A DNA stretch of 64,000 nt from Marinilabiliales bacterium (GCA_003512955.1 DOTG01000038.1:124001-188000), one strand, 5' to 3'. Positions 34,119 through 44,218 are shown, numbered from the stretch's first letter. Numbers and translations: made by a program. Notes: generated by a model from the letters alone, not told the origin.

Positions 34119-36287
34119 ATGAATCTCCAATCGAATTCCATTTTATTACTAACCCCACCGCTTACCCAACTCAATGCGCCTTACCCTGCCACTACCGTGC
34201 TCAAAGGATTTTTAAAAAAGCACAACTACACTGTGGAACAAGCCGATTTGGGAATTGAACTCATTGATGCCCTGTTTTCTGCTTCCGGGTTAGAAAAGAT
34301 ATTTTCTGAGATCGATGATTTACAGGTAGATGGTATCGACCAAAAAACCATTTCAATGCAATCTTTTTACATACAGAACATTCATTCGGTAAAGGAATTT
34401 CTAAAAGGGCGGAACCCAAGCTTGGCCTACCGCATTGCTACCCGTAATTTTTTACCTGAAGGGCCTAGGTTTAAAGGCCTTATACCAAGTGATACTTTTT
34501 TTGGTTCCATGGGGGTTCATGACAAAGCTAAATACCTGGCCACGCTATTTATTGAAGACGTGTCGGACCTGATCCGCAAATACTTACATCCCGGTTTTGA
34601 TCTTATCCGCTACCAATCGCATTTGGCAAAGGTAGCACCAAGCTTCGATCCCATTTATCATTCTTTAATAAATGAACAAGAACATGTCATCGACCAGTTT
34701 TTATTTGAAATTTTAGATCTGCATCTTAGCAAACACCATCCCAAAGTAGTCGGGGTTACCGTACCGTTTCCGGGAAATTTATATGGTGCCCTAATCTGTG
34801 CCCAACACATCAAAAAAAACTACCCGGAAGTAGTGGTTGTAATGGGTGGCGGGTACATCACCACAGAGCTCCGCGAATTGACAGATACCCGCATTTTTGA
34901 ATTTGCCGATTACCTTATTTATGATGACGGAGAACTTCCTTTTATTAATTTATTGCAATTCCTTGATGGAAAAGCCGATGAAAACCAATTACATAAAACC
35001 TTAGGGATCAGGGATCAATCCTTGGTTTGGTTTCAAAATCCGGGCATTAATCCTCTTCCGTTTGCCGAAACAGGGGTTCCCGATTTTTCAGGGTTACCCT
35101 TGGATTTATATTTTTCACTGGTTGAAAATGTGAACCCCATGCACAAACTTTGGACCGATGGTTTTTGGAACAAAATGACACTGGCACACGGGTGCTATTG
35201 GGCAAAATGTGCCTTTTGTGACACTCAACTTGAATACATCAAAAGGTACGATGCGCCACCTGTAGAATTAATTATTGAGAAGATGAAATCAATCATAGCA
35301 CAAACCGGCCAACATGGATTCCATTTTACCGATGAGGCCGCTCCACCGATTTTATTGAAAAACCTGGCATTAGCTATCATAAAAAACAGATTGCAGGTAA
35401 CCTGGTGGGGAAATATCCGCTTTGAAAAAGCATTTACTCCCGATTTATGTCAATTGTTGGCTGCCTCGGGTTGTATTGCCGTGACAGGTGGCATTGAAAC
35501 GGCATCGGATCGGCTGCTTCAATTAATGAATAAAGGGGTGACTCTGGAACAAGCAGCACAGGTGACTCACCACTTTTCGAAGGCTGGCATCCTGGTCCAT
35601 GCGTACTTAATGTTTGGTTTTCCTTCACAAACCCAACAGGAAACCATTGATTCGCTGGAAATTGTCCGGCAAATGTTTGAAAAAGGATTAATTCAATCGG
35701 CCTTTTGGCACCGGTTTGCTTTAACTTGCCATAGCCCGGTAAGCCAGAACTCCAAAGCGTTTGGAATTCAAATTCCACCACAAAATAAGGGGGCGTTTGC
35801 CAATAACGAACTTCATTTTACTGATCCAGCATCAAACCATCAACCTGATTATACTCAAGGATTAAATAAAGCCACGTACAATTTTATGCACCGGGTAGGA
35901 TTTGATTTTCCCCTGCACAAATGGTTCGATGACAAGATACCAAGCACCGCCCTTTCTCCGAAATTGGTTCAAGGTTATTTGAAAAATAAAACCTACCTGA
36001 TACAATCTACGAAACAAGTCATCTGGATGGGAGGAGAAATAACTGCAAACAAACAAGGCAACGAAGCCAAAATATATTTGAATAAACCAGGTAGTTCAAG
36101 AACGTTGTCAATGTCCCATGAAGAATATCACTGGCTTCAGGAATTTATTGATTCTGTGAAGATTATGAAAAATAGCAGAACCTCTTTTGCCGACATGGAA
36201 AAGAATTTCGAAAAACAATTTCAAAAAGACATTCTTTCAACCCGATGGTTCAACGATTTGAGGGAATCGGGGTTGCTGTTGATTTAG
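34119..36287 (+). CDS. B12-binding-domain radical SAM protein
   Basis: This 722-residue cytoplasmic enzyme has an N-terminal cobalamin-binding-like Rossmann domain (about 1-290; VVGVTVPFPGNLYGAL and VVVVMGGGYITTEL) followed by a radical SAM barrel (about 345-570). The cluster motif is GCYWAKCAFCD, that is C-x4-C-x2-C rather than the common C-x3-C-x2-C. SAM-binding features include TGGIETASDRLLQLMNKGV. The N-terminal DxHxxG B12 ligand motif is not evident, so base-off B12 binding is uncertain. The C-terminal about 150 residues are unlike known domains. The substrate is unknown; no peptide or methylation target gene is adjacent. Confidence 0.85.
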   Translation: MNLQSNSILLLTPPLTQLNAPYPATTVLKGFLKKHNYTVEQADLGIELIDALFSASGLEKIFSEIDDLQVDGIDQKTISMQSFYIQNIHSVKEFLKGRNPSLAYRIATRNFLPEGPRFKGLIPSDTFFGSMGVHDKAKYLATLFIEDVSDLIRKYLHPGFDLIRYQSHLAKVAPSFDPIYHSLINEQEHVIDQFLFEILDLHLSKHHPKVVGVTVPFPGNLYGALICAQHIKKNYPEVVVVMGGGYITTELRELTDTRIFEFADYLIYDDGELPFINLLQFLDGKADENQLHKTLGIRDQSLVWFQNPGINPLPFAETGVPDFSGLPLDLYFSLVENVNPMHKLWTDGFWNKMTLAHGCYWAKCAFCDTQLEYIKRYDAPPVELIIEKMKSIIAQTGQHGFHFTDEAAPPILLKNLALAIIKNRLQVTWWGNIRFEKAFTPDLCQLLAASGCIAVTGGIETASDRLLQLMNKGVTLEQAAQVTHHFSKAGILVHAYLMFGFPSQTQQETIDSLEIVRQMFEKGLIQSAFWHRFALTCHSPVSQNSKAFGIQIPPQNKGAFANNELHFTDPASNHQPDYTQGLNKATYNFMHRVGFDFPLHKWFDDKIPSTALSPKLVQGYLKNKTYLIQSTKQVIWMGGEITANKQGNEAKIYLNKPGSSRTLSMSHEEYHWLQEFIDSVKIMKNSRTSFADMEKNFEKQFQKDILSTRWFNDLRESGLLLI

Positions 36288-36317
36288 AAAATGGTATCTC
36301 TGGTATGGGGCAGGTAA

Positions 36318-37988
36318 TTATTGTACGATCAGTTTTTTAAAACCGACATCTATCGAATTATTAACACCCACAAAATAAATACCGGGGCTTAACCCGCTCA
36401 CATCCAGTGTAAACAATTTACGATAATTTTCCTGTTCAACCCTCAGCGAGAGTACAAGCTTCCCAACCTGATCGTAAATAACTACTTGATTTAAATCTGA
36501 AGCCGATAGTTGCCATTGAATCGTCATAACTTCCGAAACCGGATTTGGATAGATATTCCAGTTGCCGATTTTAAATTCGGTTACCCCAACAGGTTTTTGC
36601 ATTTCAACCTGAAGGATTGATTGTTGATAATCCTTAACCCTGACCGTAACATTTTGCGTTACAAAACTATCCGCTTCAATTGTCAGGGTGTAGTCGCCTG
36701 CCTTTAAGTATCGGTAAAATACCCCATCGGCATCGGTACGTACATGGGAACTATCTTTATCATGACCGGCAATAAAAATTTTTGCCTCCAAAGCATTACC
36801 AGCAGTATCAGTCACCAATCCATGTATTCCGTAAGTTGCCTGCTTTAAATAGTTTAACAACGACCGGTAATTATAGTCCCAATGTGCAGGAAGTTGACTG
36901 GCATCAATCAATTTTACAGCGCTTATTTCGTTGGTAATCTCGCGGCCATGCAAATAATAAGTGACATAATCCTGCCTTCCACCGGCCACTTCGTACCAAT
37001 CGTACCCATTTGTTATCCCATTTTCAAGATCCGACATATAGGATGTAGAAACCGTATGCACGGTATCGGCATATTCGCGGCATACCCATATAAACCAATT
37101 GTTGTCGGCATGTCGGGCACTAAAAGTATCCCATGGATAATTTAGAACCTCAGCGCCTCCATGAAAGTTCATCGACATTACAAAATGATGTTTGTCCATA
37201 AAGCTCATCATGCCCACAGTTTCAGGTTGCCACTCTTCTCCATCAGGATGCTCCCCATGTTTGGGATCGGGAAAATTCCGGTTTAAATCCACATAGTTTG
37301 CATTGGAGCGTGTGGCCCCGTTTACTGTGGAATTACCGGAGGCAAATGTACCGTCAGGGTTCGCCAACGGGTTGATGTAAATCTCAAGATTATCGACCAG
37401 ATTTTTCACAGTCCCCACTGGGTAATTTGTCAGTAAGTAATCGGCAAAGCGCAGCATTAGTACATAACCTGTCAATTCATCGCCATGCATGGATGAAGTA
37501 TAAAACACTTCAGGCTCCTGCTCATCGGTTTGTACATTATCTGAAATTTTAAGTGCCAACAAGTGCCTTCCTTCCACGGTTTCACCAATGGTATCTAACT
37601 TACAGAGTCCGGGGTAATCGAGTGCAAATTGCTGCATCATGGCCAAATAAGTATCGTAATCGGGGTACGCATCCCAGCTTTTCATTTCCAGTACCGATGC
37701 TGCCATTACAGCTTCAAATGCCATTGATGGGATGGCTTCGGGAACAAAAGGGATATTTAAATCAAGCAACACCTGATATTGCTTTTTATTAAGATAAACC
37801 TTGACCTTATCACCAACAGCCGGCTCGAATGACCAAGCATAATGGTTGGGGATGTTTAAAATATTGGCAGCATCCATGCTAACCACAACCTCTCCACGTT
37901 GTTCTAAAAGAAGTTGAAGGGGTTGCTGGGCAAATAGCGGATTTAAAAGTAGCGTCAAAAGGGCGGTCGATAGAACAAATATTCGCAT
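36318..37988 (-). CDS. M14 zinc carboxypeptidase with type IX secretion sorting domain
   Basis: This is a 556-residue secreted metallopeptidase. Signal peptide 1-20 is followed by a prodomain and the M14 catalytic domain (about 110-375). Zinc ligands are in SSMHGDELTGY (H-x-x-E) and VMSMNFHGGAEVLNYPW; the catalytic Glu is in GREITNEISAV; the substrate-binding DLNRNFPD block is also present. A carboxypeptidase-regulatory-like beta domain (about 385-460) and a type IX sorting domain (about 475-556, starting WNIYPNPVSEVM and ending GFKKLIVQ) follow. The protein should cross the outer membrane through the type IX system and be surface-anchored or released. It is transcribed alone. Confidence 0.93.
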   Translation of the reverse strand: MRIFVLSTALLTLLLNPLFAQQPLQLLLEQRGEVVVSMDAANILNIPNHYAWSFEPAVGDKVKVYLNKKQYQVLLDLNIPFVPEAIPSMAFEAVMAASVLEMKSWDAYPDYDTYLAMMQQFALDYPGLCKLDTIGETVEGRHLLALKISDNVQTDEQEPEVFYTSSMHGDELTGYVLMLRFADYLLTNYPVGTVKNLVDNLEIYINPLANPDGTFASGNSTVNGATRSNANYVDLNRNFPDPKHGEHPDGEEWQPETVGMMSFMDKHHFVMSMNFHGGAEVLNYPWDTFSARHADNNWFIWVCREYADTVHTVSTSYMSDLENGITNGYDWYEVAGGRQDYVTYYLHGREITNEISAVKLIDASQLPAHWDYNYRSLLNYLKQATYGIHGLVTDTAGNALEAKIFIAGHDKDSSHVRTDADGVFYRYLKAGDYTLTIEADSFVTQNVTVRVKDYQQSILQVEMQKPVGVTEFKIGNWNIYPNPVSEVMTIQWQLSASDLNQVVIYDQVGKLVLSLRVEQENYRKLFTLDVSGLSPGIYFVGVNNSIDVGFKKLIVQ

Positions 37989-38042
37989 GGCAGTAGTTTT
38001 TTCAAGGTTCCAAAGTTAAAATTATCCTTTCAAATTAAAACA

Positions 38043-38069
38043 AAAAAGAACCGGAGGTATCTTCCGGTT
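38043..38069 (-). terminator. Terminator of ychF
   Basis: AACCGGA (38049-38055) pairs with TCCGGTT (38063-38069); on the minus strand the hairpin is followed by C and a T run (38047-38042), 24 nt after the ychF stop codon. Confidence 0.65.
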
Positions 38070-38092
38070 TTCAGCAAAATTCTTTCTACTAT

Positions 38093-39196
38093 TTACACAT
38101 TAAACCTGAAGTGCATGATATCGCCATCCTGCACCACATAATCTTTTCCTTCGATGGCAATTTTCCCGACCTCGCGGCAGGCAGCCTCGGAACCTAACGA
38201 AATATAATCGTTGTATTTTATCACCTCGGCACGGATAAAGCCTCTTTCGAAATCGGTGTGGATAATGCCGGCACATTGTGGGGCTTTCATCCCATCGCGG
38301 AAGGTCCAGGCACGGGTTTCGTCGGCACCGGTAGTAAAATAGGTTTGCAACTTCAACAGACGGTACGCCGATTTGATGAGTTTAGCCACACCAGCCTCTT
38401 CTAGGCCTAAATCGGAAAGGAACATTTGACGTTCGTCGTAGCTTTCCAATTCTGAAATATCAGCCTCAATGCCTGCACCGATAATCAGGACTTCGGCACT
38501 TTCAGATTTTACTGCTTCAAAAACAACCTGAGTATATTTATTCCCGGTCTTTACCGATGCTTCATCCACATTACAAACATATAAAATGGGCTTGTCGGTC
38601 AACAAAAACAGATCGGACAGAAACTCTTTCTTAGCCAGAGGATCAATTTCCACGGTACGTGCCGAAAGGCCTTTAAGCAATGCATCGCGGTACCTGGTTA
38701 AAAGTTCGTAGGTTTTTACTGCCTTTTTATCGTTCCCGGTTTTGGCCATTTTTTCCACTTTGGCAATGCGGCTTTCCACGGTTTCCAAGTCTTTAAGCTG
38801 CAATTCCGTATCAATAATCTCTTTATCGCGGATGGGGTTTACCGAACCATCCACATGGGTGATGTTATCGTCGTCGAAACATCGCAACACATGAATGATG
38901 GCATCTGTTTCGCGGATATTGGCCAAAAATTTATTACCCAGCCCCTCCCCTTTGCTGGCGCCTTTCACCAAACCAGCAATATCTACAATTTCCACGGTGG
39001 TAGGAATCACCCTTTTGGGATTATCAATAGCAGCCAATTTATTTAATCGTTCGTCGGGCACGGTAATCACACCCACATTAGGTTCTATGGTACAAAAAGG
39101 AAAATTTGCCGATTGTGCCCTGGCATTCGAAAGACAATTAAATAGGGTGGATTTCCCCACATTCGGTAACCCCACAATTCCACACTGAAGCGTCAT
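38093..39196 (-). CDS. ychF: Redox-regulated ATPase YchF (Obg-family)
   Basis: YchF is a ribosome-associated Obg-type P-loop protein that prefers ATP. The 367 residues include the G1 loop GLPNVGKSTLFNCLS, the switch block VDIAGLVKGASKGEGLGNKFL, the NVDEAS substitute for the G4 motif NKxD (hence ATP rather than GTP preference), and the C-terminal TGS-like domain GMKAPQCAGIIHTDFERGFI. It is preceded by an open, short intergenic region and followed by its own terminator. Confidence 0.96.
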   Translation of the reverse strand: MTLQCGIVGLPNVGKSTLFNCLSNARAQSANFPFCTIEPNVGVITVPDERLNKLAAIDNPKRVIPTTVEIVDIAGLVKGASKGEGLGNKFLANIRETDAIIHVLRCFDDDNITHVDGSVNPIRDKEIIDTELQLKDLETVESRIAKVEKMAKTGNDKKAVKTYELLTRYRDALLKGLSARTVEIDPLAKKEFLSDLFLLTDKPILYVCNVDEASVKTGNKYTQVVFEAVKSESAEVLIIGAGIEADISELESYDERQMFLSDLGLEEAGVAKLIKSAYRLLKLQTYFTTGADETRAWTFRDGMKAPQCAGIIHTDFERGFIRAEVIKYNDYISLGSEAACREVGKIAIEGKDYVVQDGDIMHFRFNV

Positions 39197-39304
39197 TATA
39201 TAAAATTTAAAAATTCAAGATTATTAGTGAATACAGCCGATATGAAACAAAAAAATGGTCGGCAAACCATTTTTTCTATTCTTATAAATATAATTTCAAG
39301 CCTG

Positions 39305-39766
39305 TTAATTCAACGACTCCTCATCCCAAATAGCACCCCATTGAATTTCGGTAAGTTCATTATTTTCAAACCACAGATTCATGGCCGATTCATACAAATA
39401 GACTACTGTGGTAGGAATCCCATCTTCGTCGGTTATATCTTCCTCATCGGCATCGCCCAAACCAAATTCGGCAACCAATTTAAGGACCGACTCTTTGTTT
39501 GATCCGATTACTTTTTTGCCAGCCAATTGCACATCTTCTGAACTTGTGGCAATAGCTACCAGCATCCAATCGGGCTCGTCGGCAAATGACAACGAGACCT
39601 CTAATTCATCGTAATGCCAAATAATGGAACTTTCCTCATCTTCGGTAGTGGCTTCAATGTACTCCACTTCATCTGCTTCACCTAACAAAGAATTCACCTC
39701 CTCGCGGGTCATTCCAAATCTTAATGGACCGATTCCCACACCTATTTCAATAGCTTCTAATTTCAT
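39305..39766 (-). CDS. Acidic hypothetical protein
   Basis: I do not recognise this family with confidence. It has 153 residues from the ATG at 39766, no signal peptide or membrane segment, and a very low predicted pI because of Asp/Glu runs (EATTEDEESS, DADEEDITDEDG). The N-terminal GIGPLRFGMTREEVNSLLG resembles the small SmpA/OmlA-type turn-helix seen in many bacterial hypotheticals, and the C-terminal LWFENNELTEIQWG looks like a beta hairpin. It is separated from ychF by 108 bp and lies 26 nt from the START-like gene, with which it may be co-transcribed. Confidence 0.75.
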   Translation of the reverse strand: MKLEAIEIGVGIGPLRFGMTREEVNSLLGEADEVEYIEATTEDEESSIIWHYDELEVSLSFADEPDWMLVAIATSSEDVQLAGKKVIGSNKESVLKLVAEFGLGDADEEDITDEDGIPTTVVYLYESAMNLWFENNELTEIQWGAIWDEESLN

Positions 39767-39792
39767 CATGCAAATTTTACGGGTATAATAAA

Positions 39793-40443
39793 TTAACTTT
39801 TAACCAAGATTGATTTAAAATTGCGGAGGTTCGCAAAAAACACTTTCCGTACCACCGGATCCTGAACCCAACTTGGATATTCGGGAGGAACCGTTGATTT
39901 GGTGGTAAAGGTCACTTTCACTTTTCCCCGTTCTGTGGTTGTCAATTCCCATTCAGCAAAAAAGGTGTCTAAACGTTCAACATCTTTTTGCTTAGGCATT
40001 AAATTGTTAACCGGGGAAATAAGCACCTTTAAAACCTTTTGGTTGCTATCGCGGATAACCTGGTACTTTGAAACCATATCTTGAGCACCAAAAGGCCATG
40101 GAGCATTTAATTTTGTGTGCACATACCATTCCGAGGCTGAAACAGTTTTAATTACTGTAACCGATTCCACGTTACTCATCCAAAGATGAGTCCGCGAAGC
40201 GTCTGAAATCAGGGCAAGAATATCTTCGCCGGAACAATTCAAATTCATTTTACCTGAACGTTCACGTACTTTGATATTTTTTTCATTGGTCACCCATCGT
40301 TCCTGAACCTCAATGCCTTCGTCCTGAGTTACAGTAACCCATTTGGTGTTATCGCCTGAACCAGTTGCAGCTAATGCATCCAGGTTATTAAAAAATAGGT
40401 TGGAAAATAGTACGATGAAAGAAATCAAATGCAATCGGACCAT
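39793..40443 (-). CDS. Exported START-like (SRPBCC) domain protein
   Basis: From the ATG at 40443 this is a 216-residue protein with a signal peptide (MVRLHLISFIVLFSNLFFN) and a single START/Bet v1-like lipid-binding domain: the pattern IEVQERWV, then SDASRTHLWMSNVESVTVI, NAPWPFGAQDMVSKYQVI, and the C-terminal helix PVVRKVFFANLRNFKSIL. Such proteins bind hydrophobic ligands, but the ligand is unknown. The longer frame to 40491 has no signal peptide. The acidic hypothetical gene follows downstream. Confidence 0.8.
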   Translation of the reverse strand: MVRLHLISFIVLFSNLFFNNLDALAATGSGDNTKWVTVTQDEGIEVQERWVTNEKNIKVRERSGKMNLNCSGEDILALISDASRTHLWMSNVESVTVIKTVSASEWYVHTKLNAPWPFGAQDMVSKYQVIRDSNQKVLKVLISPVNNLMPKQKDVERLDTFFAEWELTTTERGKVKVTFTTKSTVPPEYPSWVQDPVVRKVFFANLRNFKSILVKS

Positions 40444-40654
40444 GCTTATTTTTATTTTGAAATACAATTCTCTATCCTTTTGAAGCCACAAAAGTAGTTG
40501 TTTAGATTCTGATTTTCAAAAAAAATAATTGATTTGCTTTCACTTATCCTTTAAATAGTTAAACTACATCTTGTTGAAAACATTATACAAGCCCTTTCGA
40601 ACAAATTTGCAGCATGACTGTTTTGAGTTTCAACAGGTAATCATATTTGAAGCA

Positions 40655-40936
40655 ATGAAAGCGATTTGGAATGGGCAGGTGTTGGCAGAGAGTGAGGCGG
40701 TTCTGGTTTATGATGGGGTTTATTACTTCCCCCCGGAATCAATTAAATCAGATTTTTTTAACAAGAGCGATACCTACACTATTTGTTCCCGCAAAGGAAA
40801 AGCTTTGTACTTTAACATTGCTGTCAACGGGCAGGTGAATTTTGATGCAGCTTGGTACTATCCTACATTGGAGGGTTCAGACAAAAAAATATCCAATTAT
40901 ATAGCTTTTTGGAAGGGCGTGGAATTTGAATCCTGA
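40655..40936 (+). CDS. DUF427 domain protein
   Basis: This is a small 93-residue protein with a beta-tent fold typical of DUF427: MKAIWNGQVLAESE, VYYFPPESIKSDFF, CSRKGKALYFNIAV and the C-terminal ISNYIAFWKGVEFE. The start at 40655 fits the family; the frame opens at 40571, but the extra residues are not conserved-looking. No function is established. It is located 50 nt before a response-regulator gene on the same strand. Confidence 0.88.
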   Translation: MKAIWNGQVLAESEAVLVYDGVYYFPPESIKSDFFNKSDTYTICSRKGKALYFNIAVNGQVNFDAAWYYPTLEGSDKKISNYIAFWKGVEFES

Positions 40937-40986
40937 GGTGTTCAACTAATCAATATTTTTATATTTTTGCACTAAATATTATTTCC

Positions 40987-41358
40987 ATGCCAGATTATAA
41001 AATTCTTTATGTTGATGATGAGTTAATAAATCTCCAACTTTTTAAGTTCAATTTTCAGAAAGAGTTTAATTTATTTCTTGCCAGTTCGGGTCAAGAAGCA
41101 TTGGAAATATTGGGAAAGGAAGACATCCTCGTAATTATTTCCGACTTAAAGATGCCCGGGATGAATGGCATTGAGCTAATTAAAGCCATTAAAAGCAAAT
41201 CTCCGGAGAAAGTCTGCATGATGTTATCGGCTTATTACATTTCGGAGGCCAAGGAGATGGGGCTTGATGAATCGCTTTTGCACAAATACATTGTCAAACC
41301 CTGGAATAAAACCGAGATTATTTCAACCCTACAGACTATATTCAACAATTCCCATTAA
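40987..41358 (+). CDS. Single-domain response regulator
   Basis: This is a 123-residue receiver without an output domain. The acidic pocket is in ILYVDDE, the phospho-accepting Asp is in VIISDLKMPGMNG, the switch residue is the Ser in MMLSAYY, and the Lys is in YIVKPW. It overlaps, tail to tail by 4 nt, the gene of the YfiR-domain histidine kinase at 41355, which is its most likely partner. It resembles the receivers of RpfG/HD-GYP-type regulators (VKPWNKTEI) but lacks the HD domain. Confidence 0.9.
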   Translation: MPDYKILYVDDELINLQLFKFNFQKEFNLFLASSGQEALEILGKEDILVIISDLKMPGMNGIELIKAIKSKSPEKVCMMLSAYYISEAKEMGLDESLLHKYIVKPWNKTEIISTLQTIFNNSH

Positions 41359-43955
41359 GTTTCTTCTTTTTTAGCCGGTAACGTTATCATAAAATTGGTG
41401 CCCATATTTATTTCAGAAGTAACGGCTATGGTACCCTTCATTTGCTTAATAATTCCATAAGTAATATAAAGTCCAAGGCCAGTTCCTTTACCTGTCTCTT
41501 TGGTAGTAAAAAAGGGATCGAAAACCTTTTTTAAGGTATCTTTATCCATCCCTTTACCACTGTCGGAAATCTCAATAAATACTTTATTATCGGCACTATT
41601 CATGGCTGTGCTTATTTTTACCTGGCCCTGACCTTCAATAGCATCAAAGGCGTTTGAAAAAATGTTTACAAATACCTGATTTATTTTCCCACTGGAACAA
41701 TTCAAATAAATATTGGGCTGTACATGGGTAATCACGTTAATTCTCCCTTTGTATTTGTTTTTCAGAATTACTAAAGAACTATTCACTGCATCGGCAAGTT
41801 CTATCCAATCGTTAAGGTTTGTTGTATCTCGCGAATAGGCCTGGAGGCTTCTAACAATTTCGGTTGTACGTTCCACCCCTAATGAAATCCCATTTATAAT
41901 TTCGTCAAACATTCGATGGTATTCCCCTTTTTGAATGGCATTATCGAAATTCAGCAGTTCCTGCCTAAATTGTTCATTGCTTGTAAACTCCTTGCTCTTT
42001 AAGTTTTCCAGATGCCCCCAAAGTTCGGAAATCAACATCTCCAATGCCTGATTGCCACTGCTTATAAAGTTAATGGGATTGTTAATTTCATGTGCCACTC
42101 CGGCAGTAAGCAACCCCAGTGAGGCCATCTTTTCCGATTCAACCAATTGATCCTGTGTTTCTTTCAATTTTTGCACGAGTTGTTCTAATTGTTCTTTCTG
42201 ATCTTCCAATAAATGGTTCGATTCCAGAAGTTCTTCATTCAACGTGGTAATTTCCTCTTGCTGCTCTTTCAACTGTCGGTTTTTGCTAGACAGGTCTTCA
42301 TTCTTGCTTTGAAGCTCCTCGTTGGTCTGGTATAAACTTTCATTAAGTTTAATTATCTCTTTGGTCCGTTCGTGCACCAACTCTTCCAGATGATCGCGGT
42401 GCCGGGTTACCTCCCGTTCATAATCCTTTAATTCCGTAATATCCAGCATTGAAATAAGTACCTTGCTGTAATCACTCTCATGGCCTGGCAATACCATAAA
42501 GCTTTGATACAATTGTTTTATCTCTCCTTTAAATGATACCCGGGTGATTTCATATTCGGTTTGTGACTGGTTATTAAGTATTTTAATGTACATTTTATGT
42601 AATCCACGGAATGATTCCTCGTTAAAAAGTTCATAATAATTCTCAATAAATTGTTTTTTACTTGCTGCACCAAACAGCAATAAAGTCTGCATATTGAGGT
42701 CATTCACTTTTATTTTTTTTATTGAAGTTCTGTAAAATTCGTCTGAAAATAGATACGCTTGAATATCTCCACCTGAAGTATTCTGGAATAAAAAGTCTCT
42801 CAACTCTGAGAGGTCAAATTCACAAACAGCAACGGGTGAATTTTCAAATAAACTCAGATAGTATTCCTGACTCTTCTTTAATTCAATGGTCCGCTTATCG
42901 ACCAAATATTTCAATTTGTTGTTTAATTGTTTTTTCGCGCTTAAAGCAATGTAAATAGAGATGAGTACAATTACTAAAGCAAAGGCTAATATCAGGGAAA
43001 AGTAAAGCCTTTTTTGTTGTGTTTCTATTTTTGTGGATTGTGTATAAATAACCGCCTGATTTTCTTGTAACTGTTTTTGTTTCTCAAGCAATTTAATATT
43101 CAATTCACTCAATTCCTTTTTTGCACGAAAGATGGAATCATTCTGAACGATCAGCGATTTTTCAAGTATTTGACTTTTTTGGGTATTGGAGATTAAAATG
43201 CGGTTCATTTTGTTTAGTGACTCGTCTTTCACCCGAATCTGTTCATTTAACCTCTGGTATTCCTCTTCTTTTAACTTTATATCGTTCTTCAATTCCTCAA
43301 AAGAGTCATTCAAACCGTTAATCTGAAGTTGGAATTTCTTTTTCTCGGTTTCCAATTTATCTAAATCAGCTTTTAGCTTCTCTAACGAAGTGGTTTTCTC
43401 CAGTAATTCACTATAGGTTTTCAGGTAAAGTTCTTTAACATCCATCAAAGAACCTCCATAAAGCAATAGTTCCGGGGAATATTTAAAGCCACGTCCATCA
43501 ATATTCTGTTTGTTAATTTCAAATGTTATCTTCTTATCCTTTTTGTCTTTAACAAGGTTAATCATGCTCAAAAGCTTATCGGTATAATTGTAAGTTACGA
43601 TCAGCACGGGCTGAATACCATTTGCGGCATCTATCCGGTTTATAATGTCTTCATATCCTTGATCAAAGTAAACCAATTGGATGTTTTCAATGCCGTTAAG
43701 TGAATTTGACATTTTAATTCTTATCGGTTTTCCTTTTAGTTTGTGGGATTGTCTAATCAAGTCAAACTCCTGGTAGATTAATGTGTCTTCTGAAATTAAT
43801 AAAACCTGGAATGTATCAATCGAAGATTCGTTGGGCCATTCCACAAACTGGGCAAACCGAAAAATCAATCCGGCAATTACCTTCGACTCCTGAATCTGCC
43901 CAAAGCCCATGAAAGAACTCAATAAAAATAAAAGGATGGTAAAGTTTTTTTTCAT
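41355..43955 (-). CDS. Hybrid-topology sensor histidine kinase with N-terminal YfiR domain
   Basis: This is an 866-residue membrane kinase. From the ATG at 43955 it has a signal peptide (MKKNFTILLFLLSSFMGFG), a periplasmic YfiR/DUF4154 domain (about 20-165; AGLIFRFAQFVEWPN and the PVLIVTYN block), a long coiled coil (about 175-310), one membrane helix (about 322-342), a PAS region (about 365-525), a second coiled coil, and a class I kinase core. The phospho-acceptor is in GVAHEINNPINFI, the N box in NVFSNAFDAI is well preserved, and G boxes ISDSGKGMDKD and GKGTGLGLYI are present. YfiR domains usually stand alone as periplasmic regulators. It is convergent with the receiver gene by a 4-nt overlap. 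Confidence 0.9.
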   Translation of the reverse strand: MKKNFTILLFLLSSFMGFGQIQESKVIAGLIFRFAQFVEWPNESSIDTFQVLLISEDTLIYQEFDLIRQSHKLKGKPIRIKMSNSLNGIENIQLVYFDQGYEDIINRIDAANGIQPVLIVTYNYTDKLLSMINLVKDKKDKKITFEINKQNIDGRGFKYSPELLLYGGSLMDVKELYLKTYSELLEKTTSLEKLKADLDKLETEKKKFQLQINGLNDSFEELKNDIKLKEEEYQRLNEQIRVKDESLNKMNRILISNTQKSQILEKSLIVQNDSIFRAKKELSELNIKLLEKQKQLQENQAVIYTQSTKIETQQKRLYFSLILAFALVIVLISIYIALSAKKQLNNKLKYLVDKRTIELKKSQEYYLSLFENSPVAVCEFDLSELRDFLFQNTSGGDIQAYLFSDEFYRTSIKKIKVNDLNMQTLLLFGAASKKQFIENYYELFNEESFRGLHKMYIKILNNQSQTEYEITRVSFKGEIKQLYQSFMVLPGHESDYSKVLISMLDITELKDYEREVTRHRDHLEELVHERTKEIIKLNESLYQTNEELQSKNEDLSSKNRQLKEQQEEITTLNEELLESNHLLEDQKEQLEQLVQKLKETQDQLVESEKMASLGLLTAGVAHEINNPINFISSGNQALEMLISELWGHLENLKSKEFTSNEQFRQELLNFDNAIQKGEYHRMFDEIINGISLGVERTTEIVRSLQAYSRDTTNLNDWIELADAVNSSLVILKNKYKGRINVITHVQPNIYLNCSSGKINQVFVNIFSNAFDAIEGQGQVKISTAMNSADNKVFIEISDSGKGMDKDTLKKVFDPFFTTKETGKGTGLGLYITYGIIKQMKGTIAVTSEINMGTNFMITLPAKKEET

Positions 43956-44218
43956 CTGATATTCTATTGCCAGCAACAATCTAACTCAATTCTGAAAAAA
44001 TATGAGCTGCCTGATAACTCTGGAACTTACTCAAATATATATAAAATATGAAATACATTACTATCTGGTAAGCATTTTTAACATTATAAAAATTTGGACA
44101 AATCAGGAGCAAAACATAGCTATTCAATAAATAAAAAATAATTTTGCAAATCGAACCCAATTTTATAAAACAATTGGGCAACATCCATTTAAAATAAAGA
44201 CTATCAACAAATTTGAAA

